The notes under the pieces are model-generated. The model did not search any database. It had not been told where the DNA came from and worked only from the letters and a program-made list of their open reading frames with translations. 64,000 nt of DNA from DAOTYH01 sp034435015. GTDB lineage: Bacteria; Chloroflexota; Anaerolineae; Aggregatilineales; UBA3940. Positions 7,834 to 16,691 of the stretch are shown in pieces. Both the position numbers and the translations under genes were made by a program. The stretch covers positions 76,577 to 140,576 of the forward strand of contig DAOTYH010000103.1 in the NCBI GenBank assembly GCA_034435015.1, in the 5' to 3' direction. Positions within the stretch are counted from its first letter, which is position 1. Each line of letters starts with the position of its first letter.

Positions 7834-8910
7834 ATGCTTATTGTAGATGCCCATGAGGACATAGCATGGAATATATTAACATTTGGGCGGGATTATACGC
7901 GTAGCGCCTCGTGGATTAGAATGCAAGAGAGAGAAACCCCTGTGCCGTCCTACAACGGCAATACCCTGCTCGGCAGGGAAGAGTGGCTGGCTGGTAGAGT
8001 AGGCGTGATATTTGCCACTCTGTTTGTGTCTCCTGCCAGGCGTAAGCTGGGAGAGTGGGACACGCAGACCTACAAGGACAGCCGCGAAGCTTACCGTCTT
8101 GCCCACCTTCAGTTGGATGCTTATCGCCGTCTGGCCGATATATGCCCTCAATTTAGGTTAATAGGCACACAAAATGATCTAAAGGAAGTTTTGGATAGCT
8201 GGTTCTCGCCCCCGACTGCTACTGCAGACCCCTATATTGGACTTGTGCCCCTGATGGAGGGGGCTGATCCCATTCCGAAACCTAAGATGGTAGAGGAATG
8301 GTACGAGCAAGGGGTTCGAATAGTGGGGTTGGCCTGGGAGGAAACCGCTTACGCAGGCGGCACGCATGAGCCAGGGCCATTGAAACGTGCGGGCATCCAG
8401 TTGATCGAAATCATGGCTGACTTGGGACTCATTCTTGATCTCAGCCATCTTGCCGAAGAAGCTTATTATCAAGCCCTCGACCGATACGAAGGAACAATAG
8501 TTGTCACTCATGCCAATCCACGACGTTTCCTGCCAACCAGTCGGGGGCTGTCTGATGAGATGATCATTAGGCTAGCAGAACGCGGCGGCGTAATCGGCGT
8601 AGTTCCATACAACGCGTTCTTAAAACCGGGATGGCATAAGGGAGACCCTAAATCAGCCGTTCATCTCGCTGATGTAGCTGATGTGATTGACCATATATGC
8701 CAGCTCACCGGTGATGCCATGCATGTTGGCATTGGTAGCGACTTTGACGGCGGGTTTGGGGTAGAACACGTGCCTGCCGAGATTGATACAGTGGCTGATC
8801 TGAAGAAATTAGGCAGTATACTGGAAGAACGCGGCTATACAACCGAGCAGGTGTCCAATATCTTGGGAGGAAACTGGTTACGCCTCCTGACTAACTCATT
8901 GCCCGGCTGA
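7834..8910 (+). CDS. M19 family (renal dipeptidase-like) metallopeptidase
   Basis: The first motif VDAHEDIAWN supplies the His-x-Asp zinc ligands right at the N-terminus, so I place the start at ATG 7834. An upstream in-frame ATG at 7771 would add 21 residues without homology and overlap the M42 gene. The 358-residue product has the amidohydrolase/TIM-barrel order of M19: the EG segment in PLMEGADPI, the LDLSHLAEEAY helix, VTHANPR for a zinc-binding His, and GIGSDFDGGFG near the end. Family members cleave dipeptides, including ones with a D-residue at the C-terminus. No signal peptide is seen. Gap to the M42 gene is 52 bases, so an operon is plausible. Confidence 0.9.
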   Translation: MLIVDAHEDIAWNILTFGRDYTRSASWIRMQERETPVPSYNGNTLLGREEWLAGRVGVIFATLFVSPARRKLGEWDTQTYKDSREAYRLAHLQLDAYRRLADICPQFRLIGTQNDLKEVLDSWFSPPTATADPYIGLVPLMEGADPIPKPKMVEEWYEQGVRIVGLAWEETAYAGGTHEPGPLKRAGIQLIEIMADLGLILDLSHLAEEAYYQALDRYEGTIVVTHANPRRFLPTSRGLSDEMIIRLAERGGVIGVVPYNAFLKPGWHKGDPKSAVHLADVADVIDHICQLTGDAMHVGIGSDFDGGFGVEHVPAEIDTVADLKKLGSILEERGYTTEQVSNILGGNWLRLLTNSLPG

Positions 8911-8982
8911 CACTACAGATTACCCATGTTACAATTGTTCGTAAAGGAAGAGAGATACTTTTCAACGAAGGCTGTTCAGGAC

Positions 8983-9393
8983 ATGAGTCATCTGGCGCAG
9001 TTAGGCGTCTTTTGTGCTGTGTTGGGAGCAGTGGTCCTTTTTCTGGGACTGTTCCCATCCGCCGTTGACGCAGACAGCACCCCCGGTACAGGACTCGCTC
9101 AGATAGCGGCCATGCTGGTAGGGCTATCTCTGCTGACACTGGGGGCTTATGTGGTTGTTTTTGCGCTTATCCACCGTGGACGCCCTCGCACACTTTTGCA
9201 GGACATTGGCATCCGAATGGGGCTGACAGGTCTGGTCTTTGCTATGGGCGCTACAATGGCAGATGTTATGGGTTTTGGCTCGCACACTACCAGCGCGGGT
9301 GCCCTGTTTGGGTGGCTTCAAGCCGCCGGCATGCTGACAGGCTTCCTGATCGCCGCGCTGGGCGTCTTGATTTATGGGACGACGCGTTCCTAG
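8983..9393 (+). CDS. Four-helix membrane protein of unknown function
   Basis: Four hydrophobic segments are evident: LGVFCAVLGAVVLFLGLF, IAAMLVGLSLLTLGAYVVVF, GIRMGLTGLVFAMGATMADV and a final one ending GALGVLIYG-like. I choose ATG 8983 (136 residues) because the preceding 19 residues from ATG 8926 are polar and have no ribosome-binding site, whereas GAAGG precedes 8983. I do not recognise a family. It lies between the dipeptidase and a second small membrane protein on the same strand. Confidence 0.7.
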   Translation: MSHLAQLGVFCAVLGAVVLFLGLFPSAVDADSTPGTGLAQIAAMLVGLSLLTLGAYVVVFALIHRGRPRTLLQDIGIRMGLTGLVFAMGATMADVMGFGSHTTSAGALFGWLQAAGMLTGFLIAALGVLIYGTTRS

Positions 9394-9443
9394 ACTTTTC
9401 AAGCAATTTGTCTACGGACGTAAACAAAGGCATAATCCACCCT

Positions 9444-9791
9444 ATGAGGTTTGAGGCAAGCTCCACCACATTAACCAGACAGGTGATCGTTTCTGCCCTG
9501 ATGGCAGGGGTTGCACTGGCATTTGTGCTGTTCGGTCAACCGCCGGGCTGGCAACCCTTTGCTGTCAGCGGAATACTGGCAGGGGCATGCCTGATCACGG
9601 CTCTCTCCATGTGGCGTGGCAGCAGATGGTTGGGCCTATTAGCGCTGTCTGTTCTCCTGCTCTCTATGTTCTGGGAGCGTGAAAGACCTCTGACGGGAAG
9701 CATCGGCCTCGTGCTGGCTGTCCTCAGTACGCTGAAAAGCTATCAAAGTGGTCAGTCCGCTGACGCAGGCAACGACCCACAGAACACGTGA
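9444..9791 (+). CDS. Small membrane protein of unknown function
   Basis: 115 residues from ATG 9444. Upstream in-frame codons back to 9312 overlap the preceding gene and encode a charged sequence, so they are rejected. Three hydrophobic helices are visible (VIVSALMAGVALAFVLFG, PFAVSGILAGACLITALSM, WLGLLALSVLLLSMF), followed by a short helix and a polar tail. No family is recognised. It is co-directional with its neighbours in a run of envelope genes. Confidence 0.65.
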   Translation: MRFEASSTTLTRQVIVSALMAGVALAFVLFGQPPGWQPFAVSGILAGACLITALSMWRGSRWLGLLALSVLLLSMFWERERPLTGSIGLVLAVLSTLKSYQSGQSADAGNDPQNT

Positions 9792-9865
9792 GAGGCAGCA
9801 TCACAGCCATGCCGCAGTAGCCGGCAACTGGCACCTGTTGAGTAGAGGAGAAAGACGGACTTCAT

Positions 9866-11029
9866 ATGGTATGGCTGTTGATCATTTATGCCGTACTCGT
9901 GCTGATCGTCTTATTGTGGGGTGGAATAGTGGGGCTACGCTTCAAAGGCTCGCTAAAACACTATCCCCCACCCGAAAACCCTCCCTTAGTCTCGGTAATT
10001 GTACCTGCCCGCAATGAGGAACGTAACATTGAGCGGTGCGTGCTAGGGTTAATCAGGCAAAGTTATCCTAACTTCGAATTGGTTTTTGTGGACGATGATT
10101 CACATGATGCCACCCCCGCCATCCTAGCCCGCTATGCCAGCCAAGACCAGCGTATCAAGGTGGTACACACAGAAGGCAAGCCGGACGGCTGGAACGGCAA
10201 ACAGTGGGCGTGCCATTGTGGGATGTTGGCTGCCAGAGGCGACTGGCTGTGCTTCATGGATGCCGACACATATGCAGAACCCAACCTGATTAGCCGTGCT
10301 GTTGCGTTTTCGCTGAACAACCGAGTTGACATGCTGACCCTCCAACCTTGGTACGAGATGCGGGGACTGTGGGAGCGCATCGTCCTGCCGAATGGCCTTC
10401 TGCCCTTGTTGTTGGCCTTTCCCCCTCATCGGGTGAATGACCCCAACGACAGCCTTGTGATGGCCAACGGGCAGTTCATCCTTATCAGGCGTGAGGTCTA
10501 TCAGAAGGTTGGCGGCCATGCCGGTATACGCGATCACATGATGGATGACTTCTCACTGGCAAGGAACGTCAAGCGGGCAGGCTATCGCCTCTTCGTTGCT
10601 GAGGCCATGGATCTGATGCGTGTGCGTCTGTACACCAACCTGCAAGAGATATGGAGGGGAGCACTTAAGGCGGCTGTCGAAATAAGCGGCGGGTGGCTTA
10701 AGTCCATATTAGGGCTCTTGGCCATTGTGCTGATCAATGTCCTGCCTGTAGTCCTGCTGGCATGGGCCTTATCAAGGGGAGAATGGTTCATTGTTGCTGT
10801 CTTAGGCACGGTGGTGGCACTTCAGCTTGGCTACTATGCGTTGATGCGTATGGCCGCTTTCCGCGCACCGCCTTGGTCTAGTATTACTTACCCTGTTGGC
10901 AGTCTAATCGTGACTGCTATCCTGCTGGACGGGATGATCCGTGTAGCAAGTGGGCTGGAAATCACCTGGAAGGGCCGCCCCGTCATAGGGCGTCCCAAAT
11001 TACCTGTGAGCCGGCTCAGACGGGAATAG
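9866..11029 (+). CDS. GT2 family membrane glycosyltransferase (HpnB/CrtQ-like)
   Basis: A 387-residue GT-A fold enzyme anchored by an N-terminal helix (VWLLIIYAVLVLIVLLWGGI) and two or three C-terminal helices. The nucleotide-sugar site is shown by VSVIVPARNEERNIE, FVDDDSHDAT, the FMDADTYAEP DxD motif (about residue 131) and the acceptor-side DDFSLARNVKRAGY. The GKPDGWNGKQWAC segment is characteristic of the hopene-associated HpnB and carotenoid CruC/CrtQ subgroup. It therefore probably glycosylates a lipid or isoprenoid, though the substrate is not determinable. No terpene synthesis genes lie nearby. Confidence 0.88.
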   Translation: MVWLLIIYAVLVLIVLLWGGIVGLRFKGSLKHYPPPENPPLVSVIVPARNEERNIERCVLGLIRQSYPNFELVFVDDDSHDATPAILARYASQDQRIKVVHTEGKPDGWNGKQWACHCGMLAARGDWLCFMDADTYAEPNLISRAVAFSLNNRVDMLTLQPWYEMRGLWERIVLPNGLLPLLLAFPPHRVNDPNDSLVMANGQFILIRREVYQKVGGHAGIRDHMMDDFSLARNVKRAGYRLFVAEAMDLMRVRLYTNLQEIWRGALKAAVEISGGWLKSILGLLAIVLINVLPVVLLAWALSRGEWFIVAVLGTVVALQLGYYALMRMAAFRAPPWSSITYPVGSLIVTAILLDGMIRVASGLEITWKGRPVIGRPKLPVSRLRRE

Positions 11030-11058
11030 CTTGCGAGGGACAGATCGGACAACATGTC

Positions 11059-12219
11059 GTGTGGCGAGATGGGGCAATTCGCGTCGCCAGAATAGGCGGC
11101 ATTGTAATAGACATTCATTTTTCTTTTGGACTGGTTCTTTTCTGGGGAGCTTGGGAGGGGTGGTCACGGTACAGTAACTACTCAGGCGCTCTGTACGGGT
11201 TGCTGGCAGTTGCTCTTCTCTTCGCTTGCATCTTGTTGCACGAACTAGGGCATGCCTTGCTGGCACGGGCACTGGGCGTCAACGCCAGCCGAATCACACT
11301 GCTCCCCGTTGGCGGTTTGGCACAATTCGAAACCTCCCCCGCCTATGCTTGGCAGGAACTGATCATTGTACTGACAGGGCCGCTGGTTAACCTGATACTG
11401 GCTCTTGTCTTAGGGGTATCGATCTATTTCTTACAGCCATCACTTTCATTAGCCAACTGGCCGTCTTATTTATTTTCCCTTTATCCTCCCACCCTGACAG
11501 GGTTGGCACTCTACCTAATGGGGGCCAATATAGCCCTTTTCCTCTTCAACATGTTGCCGGCCTTTCCCATGGATGGGGGCCGAACTCTGAGAGCCAGTCT
11601 GGCCTTAGTGCTTGATTATGAGATGGCCACGCGGCTGGCCGCTGGGTTGGGCTGTGCCTTAGCGATCCTGATGATCGTTCTGGGGCTTGCGGGTTGGCCG
11701 TCAGTCGGCCTAATGCCTAACCCCTTCTTGCTAATCGTGGCAGTTGTGGTTGCCATGGGGGCTTACCAGGAAGAGAGGCACGTCCGGAGACAACGAGCGC
11801 TTGTCAGGACCGAAGTGGGTAGCATCTGCCGGCTACCCAGCCATGTCATTGCGCCATGGGATACGGTGAGTCCTCCTCTAGTCCAGAGGCTTTTCAAGCG
11901 AGAGCGCGTCCTCCCGGTCATGGTTGGGGACCGGCTAGTGGGGCTGTTAACCCATGCAGATGCCCAGAAAGGCGCCCGCCGGCACCAGCCTGTGACAGTT
12001 GCCCATCTGATGCGATCAGACTTCCCCATCCTTCGGCCTCATGATACCCTGTGGGTTGCCCTGCAGGAGATGGATATCTCACAACTCTATTACCTGCCTG
12101 TTGTTAACAATGGTATCTTTCTAGGTTTTGTGAGCCTAGATCATATAGAAGATGCCTGGCGTTCAGTATCGCGGCGTCGTGATACAGCCGGGCTTGTATC
12201 AGGAGGCACATCTCAATGA
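11059..12219 (+). CDS. Site-2 protease family (M50) metalloprotease with CBS domains
   Basis: A 386-residue membrane protease starting at GTG. The HELGHALLARALGV segment near residue 67 gives the HExxH zinc site inside a membrane helix, and NMLPAFPMDGGRTLRA near 169-184 supplies the third ligand (NxxPxxxxDG). Five or six hydrophobic segments form the core. The C-terminal 140 residues hold a pair of CBS-type repeats (about 265-375), typical of the archaeal/bacterial S2P subgroup in which adenine nucleotides may regulate cleavage. A GAGGGA lies 18 bases upstream, poorly spaced. The stop overlaps the aminotransferase start by ATGA, so the two are translationally coupled. Confidence 0.9.
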   Translation: MWRDGAIRVARIGGIVIDIHFSFGLVLFWGAWEGWSRYSNYSGALYGLLAVALLFACILLHELGHALLARALGVNASRITLLPVGGLAQFETSPAYAWQELIIVLTGPLVNLILALVLGVSIYFLQPSLSLANWPSYLFSLYPPTLTGLALYLMGANIALFLFNMLPAFPMDGGRTLRASLALVLDYEMATRLAAGLGCALAILMIVLGLAGWPSVGLMPNPFLLIVAVVVAMGAYQEERHVRRQRALVRTEVGSICRLPSHVIAPWDTVSPPLVQRLFKRERVLPVMVGDRLVGLLTHADAQKGARRHQPVTVAHLMRSDFPILRPHDTLWVALQEMDISQLYYLPVVNNGIFLGFVSLDHIEDAWRSVSRRRDTAGLVSGGTSQ

Positions 12220-13568
12220 CCGGACGAATCACCTTGAAGAAACCAATCCTAGACCTGAATGTACCAGGGCCGCATGCCCAAGCCCTCATTTCCCGCGACA
12301 AACAGGTCATATCCCCCTCACTGCCACGCTCGTACCCGCTGGTGATCGATCACGCAAAAGGTGCAGAGGTATGGGATGTAGACGGCAACCGCTACATTGA
12401 CTTCATGACAGGTATTGCTGTGACTTCTACCGGACATTGCCATCCAGAGGTCGTTCAGGCGATCAAGGATCAGGCGGAAAAGTTCCTGCATATCTGTCTA
12501 GCCGACTTTTATTACGAAACGGCCGTAGAGCTGGCCGAGAAACTAAACGCCATTGCCCCTTTCAACGAAGAAGCCCGTGTCTTCCTGACAAACTCTGGTG
12601 CTGAAGCAATCGAGGCGGCAATTAAGTTAGCCCGCTATGCCACAGGCCGCCAGCACTTTATTGCATTCTTTGGGGCATTTCATGGCCGCACACTGGGTGC
12701 TCTGTCGCTGACAGCCAGTAAATATTCCCAGAAGCTGGGCTTTTCACCATTAATGCCGGGCGTGACACATGTCCCTTACCCTGACGCCTACCGCCCCGTG
12801 CTGAATTGCAGCCCAGATGATGACTATGGCGAAGTAGTAGTAGACTACATCGAGCAGATGGTGCTCCACCGCAGTGTACCAGCTAAGGATGTGGCCGCTA
12901 TTGTTGTAGAGCCGATCTTGGGCGAGGGCGGCTATGTTGTGCCGCCTGCCGGCTTCTTCCCGGCACTCCGCAGGCTATGTGATCGCTATGGTATCCTGCT
13001 GGTGGCGGACGAGATACAGAGCGGTATGGGGCGCACGGGCAAATGGTGGGGCATTGAGCATTTCGGCGTCGAGCCGGACATTGTAACCTCCGCCAAGGGG
13101 ATCGCCAGTGGGATGCCGTTAGGGGCGCTTATTGCACGTACCAGCTTGATGACATGGGAGCCGGGAGCACATGGCAGTACGTTTGGCGGCAATCCGGTTT
13201 CATGTGCGGCCGCTCTGACAACCCTTCGTTTGATAGAGAACGGCTATATGCAAAATGCCGCCGAGATGGGAAACTATCTGCTTGAAGTCTTGCATCAGCT
13301 ACAGGACCAGCATCACCTGATCGGGGATGTGCGTGGAAAAGGGCTGATGATTGGCCTTGAGATCGTCAAAGACCGCGAGAAGCGTACACCAGCTCACGAC
13401 CTGCGCGACCAAATTATCAGCTATGCCTTCAAGCATGGCCTGCTTCTGTTAGGCGCAGGAGAAAGTGCTATTCGATTAATGCCGCCCCTTATGATCGAGA
13501 AGCCCCTTGTGGAGGAAGCGTTGGACATTTTAGATGCGGCCATCGGGGCTATAGAAGCGGCTCTATGA
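12216..13568 (+). CDS. Class III PLP-dependent aminotransferase (GABA aminotransferase-like)
   Basis: A 450-residue fold-type I PLP enzyme. Visible motifs are the N-terminal PGPHAQALISRD, EVWDVDGNRYIDFMTGIAV, SGAEAIEAAIKLAR, FHGRTLGAL, the ADEIQSGMGRTGKW phosphate/pyridoxal region, and TSAKGIASG with the Schiff-base Lys294. Family members include 4-aminobutyrate and acetylornithine aminotransferases. The PGP start plus the VPYPDAYRP insert also resemble archaeal broad-specificity amino-acid racemases and ornithine aminotransferases, so substrate assignment is open. It overlaps the preceding protease by 4 bases and is followed by a strong terminator. Confidence 0.88.
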   Translation: MTGRITLKKPILDLNVPGPHAQALISRDKQVISPSLPRSYPLVIDHAKGAEVWDVDGNRYIDFMTGIAVTSTGHCHPEVVQAIKDQAEKFLHICLADFYYETAVELAEKLNAIAPFNEEARVFLTNSGAEAIEAAIKLARYATGRQHFIAFFGAFHGRTLGALSLTASKYSQKLGFSPLMPGVTHVPYPDAYRPVLNCSPDDDYGEVVVDYIEQMVLHRSVPAKDVAAIVVEPILGEGGYVVPPAGFFPALRRLCDRYGILLVADEIQSGMGRTGKWWGIEHFGVEPDIVTSAKGIASGMPLGALIARTSLMTWEPGAHGSTFGGNPVSCAAALTTLRLIENGYMQNAAEMGNYLLEVLHQLQDQHHLIGDVRGKGLMIGLEIVKDREKRTPAHDLRDQIISYAFKHGLLLLGAGESAIRLMPPLMIEKPLVEEALDILDAAIGAIEAAL

Positions 13569-13604
13569 ACCCTGTGCACTAGCGTCAATAGAAAATCGTT
13601 AGAA

Positions 13605-13635
13605 AAGGCCACAACGGATTGTGGCCTTCCTCTTT
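13605..13635 (+). terminator. Rho-independent terminator after the aminotransferase
   Basis: A 10-bp perfect stem AAGGCCACAA / TTGTGGCCTT (13605-13614, 13619-13628) with loop CGGA, followed by CCTCTTT. Confidence 0.85.
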
Positions 13636-13651
13636 CAAGCATGGGGCATGA

Positions 13652-13657
13652 TAAAAT
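13652..13657 (+). promoter_or_regulatory. -10 element placed for a leaderless histidine-kinase transcript
   Basis: TAAAAT ends 6 bases before ATG 13664, and no ribosome-binding site lies between them. A start near the ATG is implied. The -35 is not evident. Confidence 0.4.
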
Positions 13658-13663
13658 GAAGCT

Positions 13664-15217
13664 ATGATTGATCACCTGATACGTCAGAGAGAATACCTGC
13701 TCGATATCTCACGTGCCCTCACTTCAGAGCTGAGCCTCAACGAGGTCCTGCGCCGCATCCTGCGTTCAGCTACCGAGATGCTGGGGGGGCAAGCGGGGTT
13801 AATTGCGCTGGCCGAGGCAGACACCTTCGCTTTTCGGGCCAGCTACGGAATCAGCCCGGCACTGCTACACTTCTTTGCTCCCCTGCTGACGGATATTCCC
13901 CGCCAAGACCCAGCCAGCTTTGTAATACCCCAACTGAATGAGAAGATGAGGCTGGTTGCCCGGACGGCTGGAACGGGATGGCGGCAGGTGATTGCCCTGC
14001 CGATGGCAATCGGACATGAATTGGTAGGGGTGGTGTACATCTTCCGCTCTTATGGAGGGAGCTTTACACGCAACGATGTGCGCCTGCTCCAGAGCTTCGC
14101 CGATCAGGCGGCCATCGCCGTACACAATGCTCGGCTCTATGAGCAGGTTTCCACTGAGAAGAGGCGCCTAGATGCAATACTGCGCCACAGCGCCGACGGG
14201 ATCATGATCCTGAATGCTGACCTGAGTATTGACAGCATTAACCTTGCCTTATCTCGGATGACAGGTGTCAGTGTAGAGGAAGCCAAAGGGCTTCATCATG
14301 ACCAGCTAATCCAGTGGGTACGCCGGGAACCGGGGTTGGACATTCAGAGTGCCATTGCCGGCGGGTGGCCGCTCAATGAACAAAGCGTCCTATACGTTGA
14401 GGGCGACCTGCGCCACCGGAACAACTCACAGCTCAGTGTAGGGATCACATATGCTCCTTTGTTCAACATGACAGAGCAATTGCAGAACATCATTGCAAAC
14501 GTTCGTGACATCACTAAGTTTCGTCAGGCAGAGGAGGCAAAGAGCACCTTTATCTCTGTCATATCTCACGAGTTAAAAACTCCTGTCTCGCTGATCAAGG
14601 GATATGCCAGCACCCTGCGGAGGGATGACGTCGAGTGGGATAGAAACACTCTGCTCGACGGCCTGAGGGTCATTGAAGAAGAGGCAGACAAGTTAACAGA
14701 GTTAATAGATAACCTGCTTGATGCTACACGCCTTCAGGCGGGCACACTGGCGCTTCAGTTTGGCTCAGTTGACATAAGCAACTTAGCAGAGCGGCTGGCG
14801 GAGAAGTTCCGCACTCAGAGTGCCAATCATTCCATCATCACTGACTTTCCGTCCAACTTCCCCTCTATTCAAGGCGATGAGCGGCGTCTGAGCCAAGTCC
14901 TGTCTAACCTGATCAGCAACGCGATCAAATACTCCCCTAAGGGAGGACAGATCACAATCAAGGGGCAAGTACTTAGCGATGCAGTCCAAATCTCCGTCAG
15001 CGATGAAGGAATCGGTATTGCGCCGGAACAGCAGGAACATCTTTTCGAGCGCTTTTACCGCGTTGACAATGCCCTGACACGCGAAACTCAGGGGGCAGGG
15101 CTGGGATTATATATTGTACGTTCTATTGTAGAAGCACACGGCGGGCATATATGGGTGGACAGCAGTCCGGGACAGGGGGCAACCTTCAGCTTTACCCTGC
15201 CTTTGACCCAAGCATAG
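13664..15217 (+). CDS. Cytosolic sensor histidine kinase (GAF-PAS-HisKA-HATPase)
   Basis: A 517-residue kinase without membrane segments. A GAF domain spans about residues 8-165, a PAS domain about 175-290, and the HisKA dimerisation helix carries His302 in SVISHELKTPVSL. The HATPase domain shows the N box NLISNAIKYS, the G1 box DEGIGIAPEQ, the F box LFERFYRVD and the G2 box GAGLGLYIV. All catalytic boxes are intact. No response regulator gene is adjacent, so it is an orphan kinase. A cytosolic GAF-PAS input suggests sensing of a small molecule or redox state, as an inference. It is separated from the upstream gene by a terminator. Confidence 0.93.
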   Translation: MIDHLIRQREYLLDISRALTSELSLNEVLRRILRSATEMLGGQAGLIALAEADTFAFRASYGISPALLHFFAPLLTDIPRQDPASFVIPQLNEKMRLVARTAGTGWRQVIALPMAIGHELVGVVYIFRSYGGSFTRNDVRLLQSFADQAAIAVHNARLYEQVSTEKRRLDAILRHSADGIMILNADLSIDSINLALSRMTGVSVEEAKGLHHDQLIQWVRREPGLDIQSAIAGGWPLNEQSVLYVEGDLRHRNNSQLSVGITYAPLFNMTEQLQNIIANVRDITKFRQAEEAKSTFISVISHELKTPVSLIKGYASTLRRDDVEWDRNTLLDGLRVIEEEADKLTELIDNLLDATRLQAGTLALQFGSVDISNLAERLAEKFRTQSANHSIITDFPSNFPSIQGDERRLSQVLSNLISNAIKYSPKGGQITIKGQVLSDAVQISVSDEGIGIAPEQQEHLFERFYRVDNALTRETQGAGLGLYIVRSIVEAHGGHIWVDSSPGQGATFSFTLPLTQA

Positions 15218-15335
15218 ACTGCATGTTACAATCCCGCACTTGCTGACATCCGAGAACTCATCTCACGATAAACTTAAGTTGACCAGAGCGCACGCCTCAG
15301 AGCGAGCTTGAATTACCTTTCTGAAAGGATATAAA

Positions 15336-16685
15336 ATGGCAAAACCCATGCCTACAACGATCTCATGCCCGGCTTGCAGACAGCAATTTAACGCCTTCCT
15401 GGAGCGAATCTTGGACGCAGGCCGCGATCCAACCGCCAAGGAGCGTCTACTAAGCGGGCGTGTTAACCTGATCACATGCCCCCATTGCGGCTATCAAGGT
15501 GTGATCGCAACTCCCCTCTTTTACCACGACCCTTCAAAGCCCCTTGCCATTGTCTATGTCCCTATGGAGCTGGGATTGCCGCAAGCCGAGCGTGAGAAGT
15601 TGATTGGCGACATGACCAACGCAGTAATGCGTTCCCTGCCAGAGGACGCTTCCAAGGGATATTTACTCCAGCCCAAGTCAGCCCTCACACTACAGGGAAT
15701 GGTAGAGCTTGTCCTAGAGGCTGATGGCATCACCCAAGAGGTTCTTCAGGCTCAGCGCCGTAAGGTTGACCTGATCGATCAGCTCGCACAAGCTGGGGAG
15801 AAAGAACGGGCCCAATTACTTGCCGAGAATCAGGACCTCCTCGACATGGACTTCCTTGACCTGCTGACCATAGCGGCCCAATCAGCCAGCCAGAGCGGGG
15901 ATAGCCGCACTGCCTTACGGTTGTTAAATGTGCGCTCACATCTGATGGAGACCACCGAAGCGGGCCAACAGCGCAAGGCTCAGGAGGCCGCCGCCGCTGA
16001 AGCCATTCAGGAGTTGCGAGCTTTGGGTGAGAATGTGAGCCGGGAGGCCTTCGTTGACCTGCTCGTCAGGGCGTCTGACAACCCAACAAAGATCAACACA
16101 CTGGCAACCTTGGCACGCCCTCTGTTGGACTACTCTACTTTCCAGATGATCACAGAGCGTATTGAACAGGCTCAAACCAGCGAGGAGAAACAGCAACTTA
16201 TCTCCCTTAGAGAAAGATTACTTGAGCTGGCCGCTGAGTTTGAGAGGCAGAGCCGGGCACTGATTCAGCGAGCTACTGACACTCTGCGGATGTTGTTGCA
16301 GGCCAGCGACATACAGGGTGCTATTCGTGCTAACATTGACCGAATTGATGAGCTGTTCTTACAGGTCTTGCAGGCTAATCTAGAGGAAGCGCGGCGTGTA
16401 GGTAATGTCGAGGCATCCAGCAGGCTACGGCAGATTCGGGATGAGGTCATGAATTTGATCCAGTCAGCGGCCCCTCCAGAGGTCAGGCTGGTCAACGACC
16501 TGCTTTCTGCAGGGTCAGAGGCCGAGTCGCTGAAGATGTTGCAAGAGCGGCGCTCTGAGATTACCCCTCAACTGCTTGAGATCATGGGCGATCTGGTTGA
16601 GCAGCTCTACCGGACCAAGAATGACGAGATGGCCAAACGCCTTGAAACGCTTAAAAACAAGGCCAGTGCCCTAGCCCAGTCCTGA
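15336..16685 (+). CDS. CpXC domain protein with long coiled-coil tail
   Basis: A 449-residue protein. The N-terminal 150 residues hold two CPxC zinc-knuckle motifs, ISCPACRQQF and ITCPHCGYQG, followed by a domain typical of CpXC proteins. The rest is an acidic, Gln/Glu/Arg-rich helical region with strong heptad character, probably a long coiled coil. No catalytic residues are recognised. The function of the family is unknown, though it recurs in Chloroflexota. GAAAGGAT precedes the ATG at 15336. The gene ends 6 bases from the convergent PBP gene. Confidence 0.82.
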   Translation: MAKPMPTTISCPACRQQFNAFLERILDAGRDPTAKERLLSGRVNLITCPHCGYQGVIATPLFYHDPSKPLAIVYVPMELGLPQAEREKLIGDMTNAVMRSLPEDASKGYLLQPKSALTLQGMVELVLEADGITQEVLQAQRRKVDLIDQLAQAGEKERAQLLAENQDLLDMDFLDLLTIAAQSASQSGDSRTALRLLNVRSHLMETTEAGQQRKAQEAAAAEAIQELRALGENVSREAFVDLLVRASDNPTKINTLATLARPLLDYSTFQMITERIEQAQTSEEKQQLISLRERLLELAAEFERQSRALIQRATDTLRMLLQASDIQGAIRANIDRIDELFLQVLQANLEEARRVGNVEASSRLRQIRDEVMNLIQSAAPPEVRLVNDLLSAGSEAESLKMLQERRSEITPQLLEIMGDLVEQLYRTKNDEMAKRLETLKNKASALAQS

Positions 16686-16691
16686 GGTTCT